A DNA stretch of 64,000 bases from Stercorarius parasiticus (taxonomy: Eukaryota > Chordata > Aves > Charadriiformes > Stercorariidae): NCBI GenBank assembly GCA_013396915.1, contig VWZL01002562.1, positions 561,068 to 625,067 of the forward strand, read 5' to 3'. Shown here piece by piece: positions 60,142-64,000 of this stretch; position 1 is the stretch's first letter, and each line of letters starts with the position of its first letter. The notes under the pieces were generated by a model. It ran no database searches. It was not told the origin of the DNA and worked only from the letters and a program-made list of their open reading frames with translations. Made by a program: the position numbers and the translations under genes.

Positions 60142-62450
60142 CTTTGAAGTAAAACAGAAAGAACTATTTATTCTATTGTTCAAGTAAATCCGTGAATGAT
60201 AAGTGTAATCCTATACCATTCAGAACTTCAAAAAAAATGGTTGAAAGCTGAACAAAAAAAAGATATATGATGAAAAGTCATTGTGGTAAGACAGAATATA
60301 TCAGCAAAAGTCTTACGTTAAATGTAACGTGTTAACTTGCTTTTAAGAAAGCAAGTATGTATAATGCTTCTTAAAAAAGAAGTTTCATGCTTTACAGCAA
60401 GACCGAAGATAGTTATAAAATGTACAAACTTAAACATTTCATTTTATTCATGGTCTATTTGGATGGACTCTTGTCAGTTCTGGGACAGGCACCTATATGA
60501 ACTAACTGTAACAAGAATGAGAAGACGCAGCAGACCAAATCCTAGTACTTAAATCATTCCCACCCAAAATGGTTATTGTGCTTACTTGATTTAAATCAAT
60601 GAGATTAATTTCTTGAGGCACTGAATCTACTTGACTAGCGCATATGTAAACAGTAATAGTTTTAAAAACAGTGTATCACTGAACACGTTTTAAACAAGGA
60701 GAAAAAAAATTATTGCAAATTCATTAACTCACAGGTTAAAAAAAAAAAAAAAGAATTTATTACCCTACCTCTACATAGCTTGCCTTCAAAGGTGTTACCA
60801 TTCTAATTGCCTGGGCCCCCACCCTACTGCAAAAAGAGATGCTGTAGTAACTGAAGCAACTCATGATATCTCAGGATGAACTGATATGAAGCACCTTGGG
60901 AAAAAGACTCACACTGAATCCCTCATTTAACTACAAGAACTTGCCCTATAGCAACTACAGCAAAAAAAAAAAATATGTGTATATACATATACACACAAAA
61001 ATTTTTATCAAACATTAGGGGACCCGAACTTCAAAGAAAAATTACAATCTTATTTCCTGTTCCCCAAACTGTTCGCTCAGTACTTCCAGGTGGAAAAAAA
61101 AAAACAAACCTGAAAGAATGAAACCAGGCCTCCCTCATATAAATATAAGAAATATTATAGTTTTCATTCCACGGTCGTCAATTTTAAATCAATTTTTTTT
61201 TTCCCTAGGTCAAATCTAGTCTGTCTTGCCTTTCAGGAGAATTAATGGATAACTGTATGCACATAGTTCAGAAAGGGAAAGCTTTTATACCAGCCAAAAC
61301 AAACCATAGTTCAAAAACCATGAAACTGAACCACAATCTAGGCTTCACTTGGAAATGACAAAGGAACAGTGATCCCTTAAGTACTGCTTCTTATACATTA
61401 GAAAATTGTTACTTTTATGTAGCACTATGAAACAGGTTTAAAGAATCTGTATTTCATTTTTCAGTACGTAACGCGTCCCTATAACAAAGGAGCTTTTCAA
61501 AGGGAATTTTCCCAAGGTAACTTTCCTAACACTTTGTACAGTATTTTCTATTTTTGAGTGGTAGTATATTTTCCTAAAAGATTCTAATGCTAATGAATAT
61601 TCAGTTATTATTAAAAGATGGAAGCAAAATGGTTTAATAAATATTTAAGATTTCTCAGTGAGTCAATGCCTATCCATCAGCATCCAAAACACCCTCCCTG
61701 AGAAATGGCTTATGAAGAAATAGCTATTTAAAATTTTAAAAATGCAGTACACTCAGTAAGCTTTAATTCCATATATACCACCAGATCACAGTGTGAACCC
61801 AATGAAAACTTACTAAAATTCATAAATAAGTTAACATCCTCTTCCAAATGTTTTTTTGCATTAGGTCCTTGCAGAGGAATTGGAAAAGGGACTTTGTTGT
61901 TGGCGGTGGTTTTTTTGTTTTTTTGTTTTTTTTTTAAACCCACCACATCATGTATAATAGCAACAGGAATAAATAGCTCCTTATAAAAAAAAAATAAGAC
62001 TATATTTCTTCCATCTCTTAATGGTCAGAAGAACTTTTTCTTCAAAATGAAACTGCTTGGAATATCACAGGTTGGTGTCTCTTTAAAGGCTTTTAACATG
62101 AATTATTAACCTTCTGTGATTCTGTGTAATCCTACTCCAGGAAATGCAGACAACAGCAGTTTGGCTATTTTTCTTGTTTAAAAAAAAATGACAATATCAT
62201 CACCGAAGTTTTGCTTTGGAGGAGAAAAAGCAGCAGAAAAACTAAAAAGAACTGCAAAATTTTAAAATTCAATCCTGAAAGTATGGGCTAGTAATACTGC
62301 CTTTGACTTATTTTGGATTGTCCTCGATTGCATTAGCAAAGTTAACACAACTTGTACATGGACAACAATACTTACCTTTCATACCTTTAAAAATTATTTA
62401 TGTATTTTTAAACAAAGGTTGACTTTGGTTCTTAACGAAAGACATATGTT

Positions 62451-62456
62451 TTTATT
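62451..62456 (-). promoter_or_regulatory. AATAAA downstream of the unassigned terminal block
   Basis: On the minus strand ACAAATAAAAACAT lies about 250 bp after the TAA at 62703. It could be the poly(A) signal of a nested gene, though such hexamers are common in AT-rich DNA. Confidence 0.25.
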
Positions 62457-62702
62457 TGTTCTTTTAGGAAATATTTTTATAGGGGGAGAGGAAAAAAAAA
62501 GCAGCATATGCATCATTCACCTAGAAATACCATGCACAAAATCTACTACCCATAAAGAGAAGATGCTGTTATCTTCCTACTAATCATCATCATAACCACC
62601 AACCACATTGGGTAAACTTAACTAGTTTCTAATTAATTATTTATAATAATATTGATTAATAAGTTATTGCTTTTATACTCTGAGACGGAAAATGAGACTT
62701 TC

Positions 62703-62810
62703 TTAGCTATGATAAAGATTCAGCCACTTTGAATCAAACTGAGATGGAACTGCTTGTTTAGTGAAAAAAGCTACATTCTCTTCAATGCGTTCTACTGGTA
62801 CGATGTCAGG
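62703..62810 (-). CDS. unassigned possible terminal exon, hypothetical nested gene
   Basis: I do not recognise this protein. After an acceptor-like AATTTTTAG at 62811-62819 an open frame of 35 codons begins PDIVPVERIEENVAFFTKQA, continues VPSQFDSKWLNLYHS and ends in TAA. The frame is closed by a stop just upstream (the TAG of the acceptor), so it would have to be a spliced exon. Its mixed aromatic and charged composition is unlike intron noise. It joins the 63205-63308 block in phase 0. It is not an ATRX segment I know. It could also be chance. Confidence 0.35.
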   Translation of the reverse strand, partial: PDIVPVERIEENVAFFTKQAVPSQFDSKWLNLYHS

Positions 62811-63204
62811 CTAAAAATTTAAGACACTGTTGAGACGATCAGAATTAAGATTCCTATTTTTAATATAACTACATATCTGATAGGAATTAAAAGTGTAAGC
62901 AATATTAGAACCAAACAGATTAAGCCTTGTAAACGCATCTAACAAATGATTGATATAACAAATGGCTTATGTGAATTGGAATAAACTGAGTACTGGAGTC
63001 TTGAAACTGGTTTTAAATTAAATTAAATGTGGTCAGGATAACACATCACATTTCTATTTTGAGATATAAAACCATTTAAAGTGACAAAGTCTCTAAACTA
63101 AGAAACTTCTTATGCTAGCTTTAACATTTTAATATTTGCATAAACATCAAACTGCAAGTACCAAGAAAAAGAAGCTATGATAGTGCGAGAACTCCCCTGC
63201 TCAC

Positions 63205-63308
63205 AGTCTTCCAGAGAAACCCATGAAAATCAAAAGATCCTGTAGTATTTACTTGGGTTAAAGACATAAAAGATATTCTTGGCCGACCACATTTAATAGT
63301 TGAACGCC
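63205..63308 (-). CDS. unassigned possible internal exon, hypothetical nested gene
   Basis: I do not recognise this protein. A 104-bp block lies between an acceptor-like ATATTTGTTTAG and a donor GTGAGC. Only one frame is open through it: 2 bases, then 34 codons beginning RSTIKCGRPRISFMSLTQVN and ending TTGSFDFHGFLWKT. It ends on a codon boundary, so it can splice in phase 0 to the block at 62810. The same frame stays open upstream to 63384 across a short imperfect repeat, which weakens the case. An upstream exon would need to end with one spare base. Confidence 0.33.
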
Positions 63309-63464
63309 CTAAACAAATATAATTAAGAAGCACAGAGTATGACCCCCAGCACATACCCTGGTATGACAGTATGACTCCCAGCACAGCACTTCAGGTAGTA
63401 AAAGAAAAAAAAAAAAAAACTAAAACACAACAACCAAAAAGCCCCTGCATTTCATTCACTTCTG

Positions 63465-63620
63465 CCACTGATCTGCTGTGACCTTGAGCATGGTCATGTT
63501 ACCTCACCTCGCTCCATCTTACCTAAACACATCGTGAGATTTCTATAAAGGACATTTTCCCAACACGTATTTATACAGTGCCTTACAGAATGGGACTGTA
63601 ATCTCAACCAGGACATATAA
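63465..63620 (+). mobile_element. MIR-like ancient SINE remnant
   Basis: CTGCTGTGACCTTGAGCATG, TCATGTTACCTCACC and, about 100 bp on, ACAGTGCCTTACAGAATGGG match the order of the MIR core (CTGTGTGACCTTGGGCAAG ... TTAACCTC ... ACAGTGCCTGGCACA). Diverged, as expected for an amniote-wide element. Confidence 0.5.
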
Positions 63621-63836
63621 AACCAACTCTAGAATAGAATAACAATACATATATGTATAATTTCATATAAATCAGGATTTAAATGTATTTCACCTTTGTC
63701 AGAATGACACCAACAACACATATTTATAAATAATGAATTGGTTACTATGTATTCGCTAACTTACACTGAAAGAAAACATTTTTTAAAAAGGGGCAAACTG
63801 GAAGTTACCCAGGAGTTGCTTGTTCACAGTATAGGA

Positions 63837-63974
63837 CTACTTTAAATGATCCTTCAGACATTTCGGCAAAACAGGAATAGTAGATGCAGCCTCTCGTGAT
63901 GTGGAGTCAAGTCCACACGACAATTTGTACCATTCTTGTTCATGAATTTTAGACTGCCAATATGATGGACTCAT
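63837..63974 (-). CDS. unassigned coding-like block at the window edge
   Basis: I do not recognise this protein. An open frame of 45 codons starts MSPSYWQSKIHEQEWYKLSC, continues GLDSTSREAASTIPVLPKCL and KDHLK, and stops at TAG. It may be part of the same hypothetical nested gene as 62703-63308, but no donor with the phase needed by the 63308 block is clear. An overlapping frame starts MSEGSFKVVLYCEQATPG before a GTAACT, so the correct frame is undecided. Confidence 0.2.
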   Translation of the reverse strand: MSPSYWQSKIHEQEWYKLSCGLDSTSREAASTIPVLPKCLKDHLK

Positions 63975-64000
63975 TCACAGATTGTCGAAAATCTTGTTGA

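Larger units (their letters stand above)
60142..64000 (-). other. ATRX: ATRX intron 10 (partial)
   Basis: At least 3.86 kb with no recognisable ATRX exon. Mostly AT-rich with A and T runs (60736, 60961, 61190, 61906). Also holds a MIR-like SINE remnant at 63465-63620 and coding-like blocks at 62703-62810, 63205-63308 and 63837-63974. Confidence 0.7.

Noticed and set aside
1..64000. tRNA, rRNA, CRISPR, bacterial operon signals
   Set aside because: None seen; the window is vertebrate nuclear DNA and no cloverleaf or spaced repeat array stood out, though small structured RNAs could be missed by eye.

Overview
This window is bird nuclear genomic DNA. It holds CR1 LINE copies with the typical avian 3' end, an LTR-like element of the kind seen in bird genomes, multi-exon vertebrate genes with GT-AG introns, and two single-N assembly gaps (25284 and 41888). 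Two genes lie tail to tail: the last two coding exons of FGF16 on the plus strand, and the 3' half of ATRX on the minus strand. From memory, this matches the FGF16-ATRX order on human Xq21.1; in chicken that segment belongs to chromosome 4. The species cannot be named from the window.

Layout. 1-2469 is FGF16 intron 1; exon 1 and the promoter lie outside to the left. 2470-2573 is coding exon 2, 2574-6880 intron 2, and 6881-7126 coding exon 3 with the stop. A 3' UTR with a G-rich tract and AU-rich motifs runs to a poly(A) signal at 7881. 7906-13854 is GC-richer intergenic DNA with one antisense CR1 piece. 13855-16534 is the ATRX 3' UTR, read leftward, with its AATAAA at 13875-13880. 16535-60141 carries 25 ATRX coding exons, numbered 35 back to 11 on the human 35-exon scheme. 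60142-64000 is part of ATRX intron 10.

The 25 ATRX exons join in frame with canonical splice sites and give 1204 residues plus the stop. They cover the end of the acidic/basic middle region, the whole SNF2 ATPase ([18 protein letters not shown] and the C-lobe motifs), and the conserved C-terminus. The N-terminal ADD domain and the large exon 9 lie outside to the right. FGF16 is a secreted FGF9-subfamily growth factor and ATRX a nuclear chromatin remodeller. They are neighbours by conserved gene order; nothing visible ties them functionally.

Most worth a second look: (a) unassigned coding-like, splice-flanked blocks on the minus strand inside ATRX intron 10 (62703-63974), a possible small nested gene; (b) intron 11, which if retained gives a short read-through tail, a stop, and an ATTAAA two bases later, the layout expected for the truncated ATRXt isoform; (c) an exact 319-bp direct duplication on both sides of a single N, probably an unmerged contig overlap.
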